Assembly (NCBI GenBank): GCA_023663685.1
Contig: JAMPHB010000001.1
Location: 898,748-962,747 of the forward strand
Source of the DNA: Blautia sp.
Lineage (GTDB): Bacteria > Bacillota > Clostridia > Lachnospirales > Lachnospiraceae
DNA: 64,000 nt
Direction of reading: 5' to 3'
The notes under the pieces are model-generated. The model was not told where the DNA came from. It did not search any database and worked only from the letters and a program-made list of their open reading frames with translations. Of the stretch, positions 26,636 through 35,980 are shown piece by piece (within the stretch, counting starts at the first letter, position 1; every line of letters starts with the position of its first letter). The translations under genes were made by a program, and so were the position numbers.

Positions 26636-27829
26636 CTACACACAATAATACACAAATGAGATATGGTTCATATAAGACCTGAGATACAGCTTATAATCAG
26701 CGTTATACTTTAAAATTCTATCTGGAACCTCCCACATATCCCAAGTCTTGTGATATCCTGCAATCGCAAGTCTCGGCTTATAGGTTTCAATTGTTCTCTG
26801 CGCGCCCTGCAGCGCCTGCAGCTCCGCCCCCTCTATATTCATTTTAATATAAGTAGCTCTGTTTCCGGCAAGCGCGCCATCTATTGTGATGGTCTGTACC
26901 TCCTCGCTTCCGATATCTGCTAAAAAGCTTCCCGGCCCCTTCAATGAATACAGCCTTGCCCCTCCATCATTATTCCAAACAGCTGAATGATACAGCTTCA
27001 TTTTTTTCCGAATATCAGCCGGCAATCCTGCCACATACTTCTGGAGCGCTTCATAATTTGATTTATCCGGCTCAAAACCATAATATGCCTCAAACTTACT
27101 TCCATTCTCTTTTAAAAACGTTCTGGCACTGATACCATCATAAGCGCCACAGTCCACAAAGACTTCATCGTCTTGCTTCTCGTAAAAACCTTCCTCAAAA
27201 TATTGCTTATCCTGCGGCGTCGTAGGTATCGTAAGGCTGTCGTCCACCAAACGAAAACGAAGTATTTTCAAGAACACATCTCTGGATAAATCATCTTCCA
27301 AACGATTATACACTTTTTCCAGTACATCCTGATGTTCTAAAATACAATCCACATCTGAGCAAGACGGAAGATTATATGGATCTCCATGAAACAGCCCATG
27401 CACTCTTCGAAAATAAGTATAATCAATATCATGCCGAACTCCACATTCCCGGAGCAATTTGTGAACTCCCGGATGTCCGCCGATGCGCAGAGCTTCATCA
27501 AAACTTTTACAGTATCTCTTTCCATCCGTATTGATTGTGACAATTACCAGAGCTTCCTCACCTGCCCTACTAATAATTTGCTCTGGCGGTATAATCTCTA
27601 AATCTTCACAAAACGTCCCCCAGCGAGATGGATTCTTATCCACAAAATATATCGGTTCGATTTGGACTTCTCTTAAATACTTTAAAAAGGCAATCCCAGC
27701 ACTTCCGGCTCCGTAGAGACATATTTTGTGTATTTGCTCCCCTAAATCCTGTTTCATTTGGGAAATGGAAATCTCTATTTGCTTTCTATTTTGTTGAAAC
27801 TCATTTAAAATTTCTTTTACTTCACTCAT
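26636..27829 (-). CDS. FkbM-family methyltransferase with Rossmann-like module (397 aa)
   Basis: The N-terminal 35 residues are helical. Residues about 37-110 are the island's GxG module (KICLYGAGSAGIAFLKYL, IYFVDKNPSRWG). The FkbM methyltransferase core begins near residue 200 with VFVDCGAYDGISART (SAM-binding) and includes FEPDKSNYE and YIKMNIEGAELQALQGA. SAM-dependent O-methylation of a sugar hydroxyl is typical of the family. ATG 27829 overlaps the previous stop (ATGA). A second FkbM protein with the same two-part build lies at 33039. Confidence 0.85.
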   Translation of the reverse strand: MSEVKEILNEFQQNRKQIEISISQMKQDLGEQIHKICLYGAGSAGIAFLKYLREVQIEPIYFVDKNPSRWGTFCEDLEIIPPEQIISRAGEEALVIVTINTDGKRYCKSFDEALRIGGHPGVHKLLRECGVRHDIDYTYFRRVHGLFHGDPYNLPSCSDVDCILEHQDVLEKVYNRLEDDLSRDVFLKILRFRLVDDSLTIPTTPQDKQYFEEGFYEKQDDEVFVDCGAYDGISARTFLKENGSKFEAYYGFEPDKSNYEALQKYVAGLPADIRKKMKLYHSAVWNNDGGARLYSLKGPGSFLADIGSEEVQTITIDGALAGNRATYIKMNIEGAELQALQGAQRTIETYKPRLAIAGYHKTWDMWEVPDRILKYNADYKLYLRSYMNHISFVYYCV

Positions 27830-28968
27830 GCTAAATACTGAAATATTTCCTTTCCACAACTTTTCTCATTATTCAGATCTTTTGTAGCCTCTTGTATGTC
27901 AGTAAACAACCGAATTGTATCCAGCCCTTCACATATTAAAGATTCTATCATAAAATAATCGCATTGTTTCAAATTTTCCTGATATACCTCTTTTATCTCT
28001 TCCCATGGGGTCTCATAAATAATTGTACTCCATTTCCCCTTGTCCAAATCCAATATTCGATGTCTGGCTTCCCCTCGGCGCAGTATCTGAATCCGCTGCT
28101 TTTGAGAATCATAACAACTATATTCCAAAATGGAATTCCTTAGTCTATCTCCGTTCTCGTATAGGATAATATCGCTTTCCATCGTAAATATGTTCAAATG
28201 GATTAAATAGTTTTGCCTATCCAAAAGAACCCATATATTTTGACCATTTAAAAAAAAATCCTTTACTGTGGAAGGCGATTTATTCCAGTCAGCTTGCATA
28301 CGCTCCAATTTTTTCTCTGCCATATTATCTTCATCTCGATATGCGTACAGCTTATTTTCGCAATCTATAATCCAAAACCTGTCTCTGCCATATTGAATGC
28401 CTGCAAACCGTACTCCCGCCTCAGCAATTTCGCGAACAAATACTTGATTAGATGACATTTTAACTGTGATCAGCAAATTATCCTGTACTATGTATGCACA
28501 ATCATCTACCACACACCGGATTGGCATTTCTAAAAAAACAGATATCTTGTTTCGCATTGGAATCGGACACATCCTGATGATACAATCGTTGACATCCAAT
28601 ACAGCCATGTCCTGCATATGATCGTTAAATAAAAAAATCTTGTTCTCCCACTGTACTGTTATGAATGAGCTCCACATACGCTCTTTCTTACTAATGGGCG
28701 TTTCTATCTGAATAAAGCTGTCATTCAATATATTATAAACAGAAATATTTTCAGCACAGTAAGGAATAAAAACCAGCCTATTATTATATACATACACTTT
28801 TGTATAAAGTCTGCATTGAAACAACTTCTCCCCTGGAAATATCCTGACAAGCTCTGTCTGTCCGCTTTCCGGATTTGCGGAAAATAATCCATTCATAGTA
28901 TTATTTGAAAACCATATCCTATTATCTACAATCACAAAATCCTGAAACACATGCCTAATTACACTCAT
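27826..28968 (-). CDS. Unrecognised beta-propeller-like protein (380 aa)
   Basis: No family recognised. The sequence repeatedly shows beta-strand pairs with hydrophobic-polar alternation and aromatic ends (VDNRIWFSNNTMNGLF, YNNRLVFIPYC, WENKIFLFNDHM, YGRDRFWIIDCENKLYAY, NIWVLLDRQNYLIHL). This suggests five to seven blades of a propeller. No signal peptide or membrane helix is visible, so it is probably cytoplasmic. ATGA coupling to the FkbM gene and its place between modification enzymes suggest a binding or scaffold role. AT-rich. Confidence 0.55.
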   Translation of the reverse strand: MSVIRHVFQDFVIVDNRIWFSNNTMNGLFSANPESGQTELVRIFPGEKLFQCRLYTKVYVYNNRLVFIPYCAENISVYNILNDSFIQIETPISKKERMWSSFITVQWENKIFLFNDHMQDMAVLDVNDCIIRMCPIPMRNKISVFLEMPIRCVVDDCAYIVQDNLLITVKMSSNQVFVREIAEAGVRFAGIQYGRDRFWIIDCENKLYAYRDEDNMAEKKLERMQADWNKSPSTVKDFFLNGQNIWVLLDRQNYLIHLNIFTMESDIILYENGDRLRNSILEYSCYDSQKQRIQILRRGEARHRILDLDKGKWSTIIYETPWEEIKEVYQENLKQCDYFMIESLICEGLDTIRLFTDIQEATKDLNNEKSCGKEIFQYLA

Positions 28969-28978
28969 AACTCATTCC

Positions 28979-30262
28979 TCATTTTCGTCCACTCAATTCC
29001 TCCGCCGCCCGCTTCCCGCTGAGCAGGCTCTGCTCCAGCCACAGATAATCCCACTCCCCGAACCGCCCTGCGCAAAGTATCCCCTGCCTCTCAAGATACT
29101 CCCGAACCGTTTTTCTCGCCTCATAGATATCGGGCGTAAACATAATGTTCGCAAACTCCTCGAAACGGATGTCCTTTACCATGATATCCTCTTTCTCAAA
29201 CAGCCCCATACCAATCAGCAGTTCAATCACTTTTTCCTGAAGCTCTTCCTTTGTCCCCTCAAAGCTCCTATACCTGGAGACATACACCTCCGCCTGCAGG
29301 GAGCTGCAGCCCTCTGGCACATTGTTCGGTGCTTTCTTATTTGGGAAATACACCCGCGCCGGCAGAATCGACTCATCGTAAATGTAAAACCATATTGTGG
29401 GGAATGAAATCTCTTTATTTACCCCCACAGATATCATATAGCCGGAAGTGTAATCCAACCGCTCTGCAGCTCTGCATACGGAGTCAGGAAGCCCCTCCGT
29501 CATCTCCGGCAAAAGGCTTAAGGGCAGGGTCGTAATCAGATGGTCATAACTTTCTTCCGAACCGTCCGCAAAGGTAATTCTTTTCTCCCCCGGCGCAAGT
29601 TTTACCACCTCTTTTTTGTATTCAATATCAATTCCCTCAATCAGCGGCTTAAGGAATCCCTGAAAGCCGCCCTCCTTTGGATAATGCATCTCTTTCGAAT
29701 AGTGGACATTCGGCGTATCGCTCTCGAACGCTCCCCGCAGTATCTCCTCCAGCGAGGGTACATACATCCTTCCTTTTACCCATTCAGTCTCAAGGCTCTC
29801 CGGCTCAACTGTCCAGTACTTTCTGGTATACCGGTATGGAAAATGCTCAGCAAAATAATCTCCATACGCCAGCCTGAGCCACTGTCCATAGTTTTTCGGC
29901 TCTGTTTTTTCCTCACGGTTTACATAATCTGTTATGACGCTTATTCTGTCCTCCACTGGCAGGCCGCACAAATTATTCTGTACCGGATTGCGCACCCAGC
30001 TCCCTTCATAATAGTTCATCGCTTCCGGCTGGTGAATGAGGTAGGGCGTCTGCTCCTCTAAAAGAGCGTTCACCTGTGGATTTTTGGAAAAGGTCAGATG
30101 CGCGAAATTGTCAAAATGAAAGCCGTCAATAGTAAAGCCCCCGCACAGTCCTCCATAGGTATCCTTTTTTTCATATACTGTTGCCTGAATTCCGGCTTTT
30201 TTTAAATGATATGCCGCAGATATCCCCGCAGGGCCAGCGCCAAGAATCGCAATTTTCCCCAT
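28979..30262 (-). CDS. FAD-dependent oxidoreductase, UDP-galactopyranose-mutase/amine-oxidase-like (427 aa)
   Basis: The N-terminus KIAILGAGPAGISAAYHLKK is an FAD dinucleotide-binding loop, followed by YGGLCGGFTIDGFHFDNFAH as in UGM/protoporphyrinogen-oxidase-like proteins. The C-terminus GILCAGRFGEWDYLWLEQS is the second FAD contact. Length is usual. It may oxidise or isomerise a nucleotide sugar. It lies four bases after the transketolase C-terminal subunit gene, and it could act on that product. Confidence 0.82.
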   Translation of the reverse strand: MGKIAILGAGPAGISAAYHLKKAGIQATVYEKKDTYGGLCGGFTIDGFHFDNFAHLTFSKNPQVNALLEEQTPYLIHQPEAMNYYEGSWVRNPVQNNLCGLPVEDRISVITDYVNREEKTEPKNYGQWLRLAYGDYFAEHFPYRYTRKYWTVEPESLETEWVKGRMYVPSLEEILRGAFESDTPNVHYSKEMHYPKEGGFQGFLKPLIEGIDIEYKKEVVKLAPGEKRITFADGSEESYDHLITTLPLSLLPEMTEGLPDSVCRAAERLDYTSGYMISVGVNKEISFPTIWFYIYDESILPARVYFPNKKAPNNVPEGCSSLQAEVYVSRYRSFEGTKEELQEKVIELLIGMGLFEKEDIMVKDIRFEEFANIMFTPDIYEARKTVREYLERQGILCAGRFGEWDYLWLEQSLLSGKRAAEELSGRK

Positions 30263-30265
30263 CCC

Positions 30266-31195
30266 TTATACTCCGCTCTGAAGATCTTTCAAAATCACCT
30301 TTGCCACATTCTCCGAATCTAATCCGTAAAGCGCATTGAGATATTCCCTGCTTCCGGTCACCGGGGCAAAGGTTCTCGGAAAACCGAATTTGTGCAGCCG
30401 GATTTCCCGCATATCTTTCTCAGAAAGCACTTCCTCTACCGCACTTCCCAAACCGCCTCTTATGCTGTGCTCCTCCAGCGTATAGATGCAGGAATATTTC
30501 CCCTGCAATTGTTCAATAAATTCCACATCCATGGGTTCAATGGACGGTACACTGTATACCGCGCAGGCAGCTCCCTGCTCCTCCAGCAAATCCGCTGTGC
30601 GCAGCGCATCCTTTACCATAGTTCCCGTAGAAAGCAGTATTGTATCTTTTCCCTCCCGCATAGGAATCACCTTCCCAATCTCAAAGGAAACCGGACTCTG
30701 GTGTATGACCGGATCCGCGCTCCTTCCAATCCGGATATATGCGGGACGGTTTGCTTCGTAAACAGCATACATGACTGCACGCATTTCCACCGGATCTGCC
30801 GGGCAAAACACCATCATATTCGGCAATTCACGCATCAACGCGATGTCAAAGTATCCATGATGGGTAGGGCCTGCTGTTCCATAGGCATGTCCTCCCCCAA
30901 CGCCCACCAGTACCACCGGATTCTCCTGATAGCACACGTCCAGCTCGATCTGCTCCCATGCGCGATAGACCATAAAGCTGACCACATTATAAATAAACGG
31001 CTTCATGCCCATTGCCGCCAGCCCCGCTCCAAAGCTGACAAAGTTCTGCTCTGCAATCCCCACATTGATGAACCGCTCCGGGAATTCTTTTTCGTATTGT
31101 TCAAAGACAGAAAATCCCGTGTCTCCAATCACGCACATGACCTTGTCATCCTTCCGGGATAATTCAGTTAATGTATTGATAAAGGTTGTCCTCAT
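30266..31195 (-). CDS. Transketolase-like subunit, C-terminal half (309 aa)
   Basis: Pyrimidine and C-terminal domains of a split transketolase. RFINVGIAEQNFVSFGAGLAAM contains the ThDP-activating Glu near residue 47. GGGHAYGTAGPTHHGYFDIALM follows near 105, with AYIRIGRS near 150. It overlaps the N-terminal subunit gene by four bases. Together the pair transfers a two-carbon ketol unit. In a sugar-nucleotide cluster it may supply or consume pentose phosphates, or put a two-carbon branch on a sugar. Confidence 0.9.
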   Translation of the reverse strand: MRTTFINTLTELSRKDDKVMCVIGDTGFSVFEQYEKEFPERFINVGIAEQNFVSFGAGLAAMGMKPFIYNVVSFMVYRAWEQIELDVCYQENPVVLVGVGGGHAYGTAGPTHHGYFDIALMRELPNMMVFCPADPVEMRAVMYAVYEANRPAYIRIGRSADPVIHQSPVSFEIGKVIPMREGKDTILLSTGTMVKDALRTADLLEEQGAACAVYSVPSIEPMDVEFIEQLQGKYSCIYTLEEHSIRGGLGSAVEEVLSEKDMREIRLHKFGFPRTFAPVTGSREYLNALYGLDSENVAKVILKDLQSGV

Positions 31196-32076
31196 TCGGC
31201 ATTCAACTCCTCTAATAATATTGCAAGCTGTTCATCATTCGGCGACTTAAAATGCCATTCCAGACGGTTCTCCATGAACGAAGCTCCCTTGCCCTTGACA
31301 GTATTTGCCACAACTACTGTCGGGGCAGCTCCATTCCTCCCATGCCCGGTCTGCAGCGCCCGGTAAATCTGAGCGTAATCATGCCCGTCAATCTCGATGA
31401 CCTGGCAGCCAAAGCTCCGAAATTTTGCAGCCATGTCTCCCATATCACAGACCTCCACGTCGCTGCCATAAGACTGCAGGCGATTCCGGTCAATGATGTA
31501 AGTCAGATTGCCGAGCCGGAGCTTCGCTGCAAGCATTGCCGCTTCCCAGACGCTCCCCTCGTTGCACTCCCCATCGCCCATCAGGACATACACATTTCCT
31601 TCCAGCCCCTGCACACGTTTCGCATATGCCATTCCAAGCCCGACATTCGCGCCATGCCCCAAAGAACCGGCGGACATTTCCACCCCGCGCACGCCGTTCG
31701 TAGCGTATTTGCGCGTATGTCCGGCATAGCATTCCCCGTTTGCTATATGCTTTTGTATATCCTCTATCGGAATGATTCCCGCATGTGCCAGCACAGTATA
31801 GAAGCTCGCGGCAATATGTCCTTTACTTAAAATAAAAATGTCCCTGCCCGGATCCTCCATATTATCCGGATCATACCGGAGCACAGAGGTGTACAAAACC
31901 GCCATTATATCAATCGCAGAATATCCTCCTCCAATGTGGGAATCGTTTGTCCGGTTCAAAACCTTCGCCACATCGATTCGCACCTCTTTTGCAAATTTTT
32001 GTGCTCTCTTTACATTAAAGCCTTCCACTATACGCTCCTTATCCATTGAATTTACTGATTTGCCATATCTAATCAA
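31192..32076 (-). CDS. Transketolase-like subunit, N-terminal half (294 aa)
   Basis: ThDP-binding half. SHIGGGYSAIDIMAVLY lies near residue 45, ILSKGHIAASFYTVLA near 80, and the ThDP motif GDGECNEGSVWEAAMLA, ending in IIDRNRLQS, near 170. The start is uncertain: TTG 32076 overlaps the reductase gene, and ATG 32046 (284 aa) is an alternative without a strong ribosome site. Such split transketolases pair with the C-terminal half encoded immediately downstream. Confidence 0.88.
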   Translation of the reverse strand: MIRYGKSVNSMDKERIVEGFNVKRAQKFAKEVRIDVAKVLNRTNDSHIGGGYSAIDIMAVLYTSVLRYDPDNMEDPGRDIFILSKGHIAASFYTVLAHAGIIPIEDIQKHIANGECYAGHTRKYATNGVRGVEMSAGSLGHGANVGLGMAYAKRVQGLEGNVYVLMGDGECNEGSVWEAAMLAAKLRLGNLTYIIDRNRLQSYGSDVEVCDMGDMAAKFRSFGCQVIEIDGHDYAQIYRALQTGHGRNGAAPTVVVANTVKGKGASFMENRLEWHFKSPNDEQLAILLEELNAE

Positions 32077-33037
32077 CTTTATTAATTTCCTCTATTGCCC
32101 CTCTCTCCAACTCGTAATCCGAATGCTCTACTATATCCTTTAGTTGTCCTAAATGAGAACAGCTGACGAGCGCAATGCCTTCAAGCGGATTTGATGTAAT
32201 ATATGCATTCACAAACGCTGTGGGGGATACCTTATGTTCTTTGCAAAAACAATCTATATACTGTAGTTTTTTCATATTTGCCTGCGTAACAATCCTTTTT
32301 TTTAAAAAAGAATCCACATGATCAATTCCTTCCGCAATTGCTTTTTGAAAAAAACCTTTGCACTGTGAGCTATAAGCCATTGCAAGCAGCCCCTCTTTTT
32401 TCAGGTAAAAATATGTTTCGTCATCCATATGCGTTGTCGTCTCGTCATCCCACATAGCATCTGTGTATTCAGCCAGCGACCACCAGGTCTGCACAACTGT
32501 AAGTTTTTTCAAATGATTCCTCTCAGCATACCGATTAGCCGCTTTAATTCGTTCAATTCTCCAGTTTGCCACTCCAATCTGGGCAATTTTCCCTCTCTCC
32601 GCCAACATCTGCATCGTTTCAACAATCTCTTCCACTGGCCTGTCCGGCTCGTCCCGGTGTAACAAATAGACATTCAGATAATCCGTCCGGAGTGCCTCTA
32701 AACTCTGTAATAATTCTAATAAAAGTGTATCTGAAGATAAGTCTGCCCAAAACCTCTTTCCATCGTTCTTTACTCCACCTTTGGTGACAAGCCATATCTG
32801 ATCGCGTACCTTTGCCCGCTCCATCCATTCACCAATACACGCTTCACTTTTTCCCCTTCCATTTTCTACCCACTCATAATAATTTCTGGCAGTGTCCAGA
32901 ACAGTTCCGCCCTTCTTCACAAAATAGTCCAGCATTTCAAACGACTCCGCCTTTTCTATACGAGTGCCAAACCGGGCGACACCTAAACCGATTTTGGAAA
33001 TCGGACATGCTTCTCCACTACATTTTATATATTTCAT
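32069..33037 (-). CDS. Aldo-keto reductase (322 aa)
   Basis: NAD(P)H-dependent reductase. The catalytic tetrad is visible as LDTARNYYEW (Asp, Tyr), LVTKGGVK (Lys) and VYLLHRDEPD (His). ATG 33037 (MKYIKC) is preferred over an upstream frame because AAGAAAGG precedes it. The gene starts just after the FkbM stop. It could reduce a keto group on a branched or deoxy CDP-sugar, or make a polyol. Confidence 0.82.
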   Translation of the reverse strand: MKYIKCSGEACPISKIGLGVARFGTRIEKAESFEMLDYFVKKGGTVLDTARNYYEWVENGRGKSEACIGEWMERAKVRDQIWLVTKGGVKNDGKRFWADLSSDTLLLELLQSLEALRTDYLNVYLLHRDEPDRPVEEIVETMQMLAERGKIAQIGVANWRIERIKAANRYAERNHLKKLTVVQTWWSLAEYTDAMWDDETTTHMDDETYFYLKKEGLLAMAYSSQCKGFFQKAIAEGIDHVDSFLKKRIVTQANMKKLQYIDCFCKEHKVSPTAFVNAYITSNPLEGIALVSCSHLGQLKDIVEHSDYELERGAIEEINKVD

Positions 33038-33038
33038 A

Positions 33039-34097
33039 CTACATTTGCCTTTCTTTTGGTACACTATAAAATACAGATTCGTTAATGTTCATATAGCTGC
33101 GAATATAAAATCTATTTTGTGGAAAATGATCAATAAAATAGAGCGGAATCTCCCATAAATCGGTCAGCCTATGATAAATTGCTATTGCGGTCAAAGGATT
33201 CTTCTCCAGATTCCTCCTCCCTCCCTGCATAAGCCTGCCCTCATAACCTTCTACATCAATCTTAATAAAAGTTGGTATAACCCCCGCCCTTTTTATGACA
33301 TTATCCAGTGTATCTGCTAAAATGGCTTTCCCTTCCGTTTCAGATTCAACAATCACAGCATTCATTCCCAGATAATCTCGAAGATAAAGAGTTCCCGCTT
33401 GATCGGCAAGCGCCAATGAAACCACCTCTACTCTTTCATCTTTCATATACTCCTCTTTCAACCCTGCATATTTTTCTGCCGGGTCAATCGCAATATATTT
33501 ACAAAACTGATTTTTATTATTTTCTAATAAAAACGGAAAAATATTACCGCCTGCAGAACCGCAATCTACAAAAATCTCCTGCAAATTCTTCTTATATATA
33601 TCATAAGCAAAATATTGCTTTTCATATGGCAAAACGGGAATTTCTATATTTTTTTCATTTGACAAATAAGCAAAGATTCCAGCATATACTTTTTTTGATA
33701 ATTCATCCCCCAGCTTGTTATACACTCTTGCAATTTCATTTTTATGGTTCAGTAAACAACTCTGTTCGCATCCAAAAATAAGATTTCTTGTATTTGTCAT
33801 TTTTTTTGACTGTATATAGTCAATAATATGCCAGATTTCCAAAAAGCCAAAATCTTTGAGGAAAACCTTTATACTGTCATAAAGCGCTCCCTTCTGCAAT
33901 ATACCTACAATGACAGGAATATGTCTCTCCTTCTCCTGCGCCGGTCTTGGTGCAACAATAGAAATAGCGTTAAAAGTCTTTCCTATCTTGCTCTCAGATT
34001 TGTCCATGAAATATAAGACATTTATTTGATTATCCTGTAATATTTCAGAGAGAAGCAATCCTCCATAACCGGCACCGTATATAATTACATTCTCCAT
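33039..34097 (-). CDS. FkbM-family methyltransferase with N-terminal Rossmann-like module (352 aa)
   Basis: Residues 1-70 are the GxG module (NVIIYGAGYGGLLLSEIL, VLYFMDKSESKIG). The FkbM core begins with IFVDCGSAGGNIFPFLL near residue 175. AIDPAEKYAGL and FIKIDVEGYEGRLMQGG follow. ATG 34097 has GAGG nine bases upstream. Architecture equals the protein at 26636-27829, but the two are diverged, so they probably methylate different positions or sugars. The DNA is very AT-rich. Confidence 0.83.
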   Translation of the reverse strand: MENVIIYGAGYGGLLLSEILQDNQINVLYFMDKSESKIGKTFNAISIVAPRPAQEKERHIPVIVGILQKGALYDSIKVFLKDFGFLEIWHIIDYIQSKKMTNTRNLIFGCEQSCLLNHKNEIARVYNKLGDELSKKVYAGIFAYLSNEKNIEIPVLPYEKQYFAYDIYKKNLQEIFVDCGSAGGNIFPFLLENNKNQFCKYIAIDPAEKYAGLKEEYMKDERVEVVSLALADQAGTLYLRDYLGMNAVIVESETEGKAILADTLDNVIKRAGVIPTFIKIDVEGYEGRLMQGGRRNLEKNPLTAIAIYHRLTDLWEIPLYFIDHFPQNRFYIRSYMNINESVFYSVPKERQM

Positions 34098-34142
34098 CTT
34101 CAACATCCTCTTAAAGCGGCTGATTTATTTCCTCCGAACAAC

Positions 34143-35195
34143 TTATAAAAGAGATACAAAATAATCATCTATATATGCGCGACAGATTTCCTTCGCCGTC
34201 TGCCCTTCTGCATAGCGCTGTTCAAATTCTGCTGTCATTCGTATCGTTTCAGCAAAACAGTAACGCGGCTTCCAGCCAAGAATCTCCTGCGCCCTGCCGC
34301 TGTCCAGCTTTAAAATGTTTGTCTCTTTCACCGTATTATTCCCCGAAACCTGATATCGTCCCTCCGGGAAAATTTCACAGAGCATATCCGCCACCTCCTG
34401 CACAGCCACAAATCCGTCTGCGTCGGGGCCAAAGTTAAAGGCAGGCATTTCCCCTCCCTCGAGCTTCCCATCGTAAAGGCACTTTACATAAAGCATATAG
34501 CCATATAGGACGTCCAATACATTCTGCCATGGACGGATGGCATAGGGATTGCGGATCTGTGCTGTCTCTCCCCGCAGAAAAGAGTCAATCAGACTCGGAA
34601 AAAGTCTTGTGCGGTTAAAATCTCCGCCCCCGATTACATTACTCGCTCTCGCCGTACCGATTTTCACATTACTATCTCTAAAGAAACTGTTCCAGTAGCA
34701 TTCACTGATTAACTCCTGAACAGCCTTGCTGGCAGAATAGGGATCCTGCGCGCCAAAGCTGCAGCTCTCGGTATAGGGCACGTTTGTCTCCCTATTCCTA
34801 TAACATTTATCGCTGGTTACAACCAAAACGGCACGCACGCCTTCCGTCTCGCGCACCGCCTCCAGCAGATTCACGACTCCCATTCCATTTGTCTCAAAAA
34901 TGTAATGTGTCAGCTCCTGCCCCTGATTTACGGTAGAGTGGGAGGCCAGGTGAATGACAATTTCCGGTCTGCATTGTTTAACAGCCTCTGCGATTGCAGA
35001 ACGCTCCCGTATGTCTCCCCAGAAGCTCTCGACCGGCGTTTCTGCACTTCTCCAAAACTCTGTCCCGCTGTCCGGCAATGCAAATCCATAAAGCCTTGCC
35101 CCGCAATAGGAGAGCATCTGACACAGCCATGTCCCCTTAAAACCGGTATGGCCGGTAATCAATATCCGCTTCCCCTGAAAAAAAGATTTCATCAT
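34143..35195 (-). CDS. rfbG: CDP-glucose 4,6-dehydratase (350 aa)
   Basis: Short-chain extended dehydrogenase making CDP-4-keto-6-deoxy-D-glucose. NAD loop ILITGHTGFKGTWLCQML, VTSDKCYRNRE with the dehydratase Asp-Lys, and YSASK near residue 155 are diagnostic. ATG 35195 overlaps the rfbF stop (ATGA) and follows GGAGGG, so a longer frame is rejected. It is the committed step for CDP-linked deoxysugars. Downstream island enzymes (aminotransferase, ThDP enzyme, aldo-keto reductase) could use its keto product. Confidence 0.92.
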   Translation of the reverse strand: MMKSFFQGKRILITGHTGFKGTWLCQMLSYCGARLYGFALPDSGTEFWRSAETPVESFWGDIRERSAIAEAVKQCRPEIVIHLASHSTVNQGQELTHYIFETNGMGVVNLLEAVRETEGVRAVLVVTSDKCYRNRETNVPYTESCSFGAQDPYSASKAVQELISECYWNSFFRDSNVKIGTARASNVIGGGDFNRTRLFPSLIDSFLRGETAQIRNPYAIRPWQNVLDVLYGYMLYVKCLYDGKLEGGEMPAFNFGPDADGFVAVQEVADMLCEIFPEGRYQVSGNNTVKETNILKLDSGRAQEILGWKPRYCFAETIRMTAEFEQRYAEGQTAKEICRAYIDDYFVSLL

Positions 35196-35977
35196 TCCCA
35201 CACCCTCCATGGTGGGTTTGGCTGCTGCCACATATGCTCCAAAAGATTTTTATCCCGCAAGGTGTCCATCGGCTGCCAAAAACCACGATGCTGGTATGCG
35301 GTCAGCTGTCCGTCCGCCGCCAGAGAATGCATCGGTGCATATTCGAAAATAGTCTCATCTTTTGGCTCTATATAATCAAATACCTTGTAATCCAATACAA
35401 AAAAGCCTCCGCTGATCCAGTTTCCGTCCTCCTTCGGCTTTTCTTCAAAACATAGCACTCTCTTGCTTTTGTCATCAATATCCATCACTCCGAAACGTCC
35501 TCCGGGCTGTACCGCCGTGACTGTTGCAACCGTGCCATGCGCATAATGGTAATCCACCAGCTTCTGAATATTCACATCTGAAACGCCGTCCCCATAAGTC
35601 ATAAGGAAGGTCTCTCCCTCAGGAATATACTTTTGAATACGCCGGATTCGCCCTCCCGTCATGGATGCATCTCCGGTATCTACCAGCGTCACCCGCCATG
35701 GCTCCGCTACATTATTATGGATCTGCATAGCATTACCATTGCGAAAATCAAAGGTCACATCTGAGGAATGCATATAGTAATTTGCAAAATATTCTTTGAT
35801 TACCTGCCCTTTATACCCACAGCATATAATGAAATCCTGGTATCCATAATAAGAATACTGCTTCATAATATGCCAGAGAATCGGCCTGCCGCCTATCTCC
35901 ACCATGGGTTTCGGGCGAATCTGCGATTCTTCACTGATTCGTGTCCCAAGGCCTCCCGCCAATATCACGACTTTCAT
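35192..35977 (-). CDS. rfbF: Glucose-1-phosphate cytidylyltransferase (261 aa)
   Basis: Makes CDP-glucose. ILAGGLGTRISEESQIRPKP is the nucleotide loop. EIGGRPILWHIMKQYSYYG and IICCGYKGQVIKEYFANYY are strongly characteristic of RfbF/DdhA and separate it from dTDP or UTP enzymes. The gene is translationally coupled to the dehydratase gene. A radical SAM gene ends only three bases before its start. Confidence 0.95.
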   Translation of the reverse strand: MKVVILAGGLGTRISEESQIRPKPMVEIGGRPILWHIMKQYSYYGYQDFIICCGYKGQVIKEYFANYYMHSSDVTFDFRNGNAMQIHNNVAEPWRVTLVDTGDASMTGGRIRRIQKYIPEGETFLMTYGDGVSDVNIQKLVDYHYAHGTVATVTAVQPGGRFGVMDIDDKSKRVLCFEEKPKEDGNWISGGFFVLDYKVFDYIEPKDETIFEYAPMHSLAADGQLTAYQHRGFWQPMDTLRDKNLLEHMWQQPNPPWRVWE

Positions 35978-35980
35978 AAC

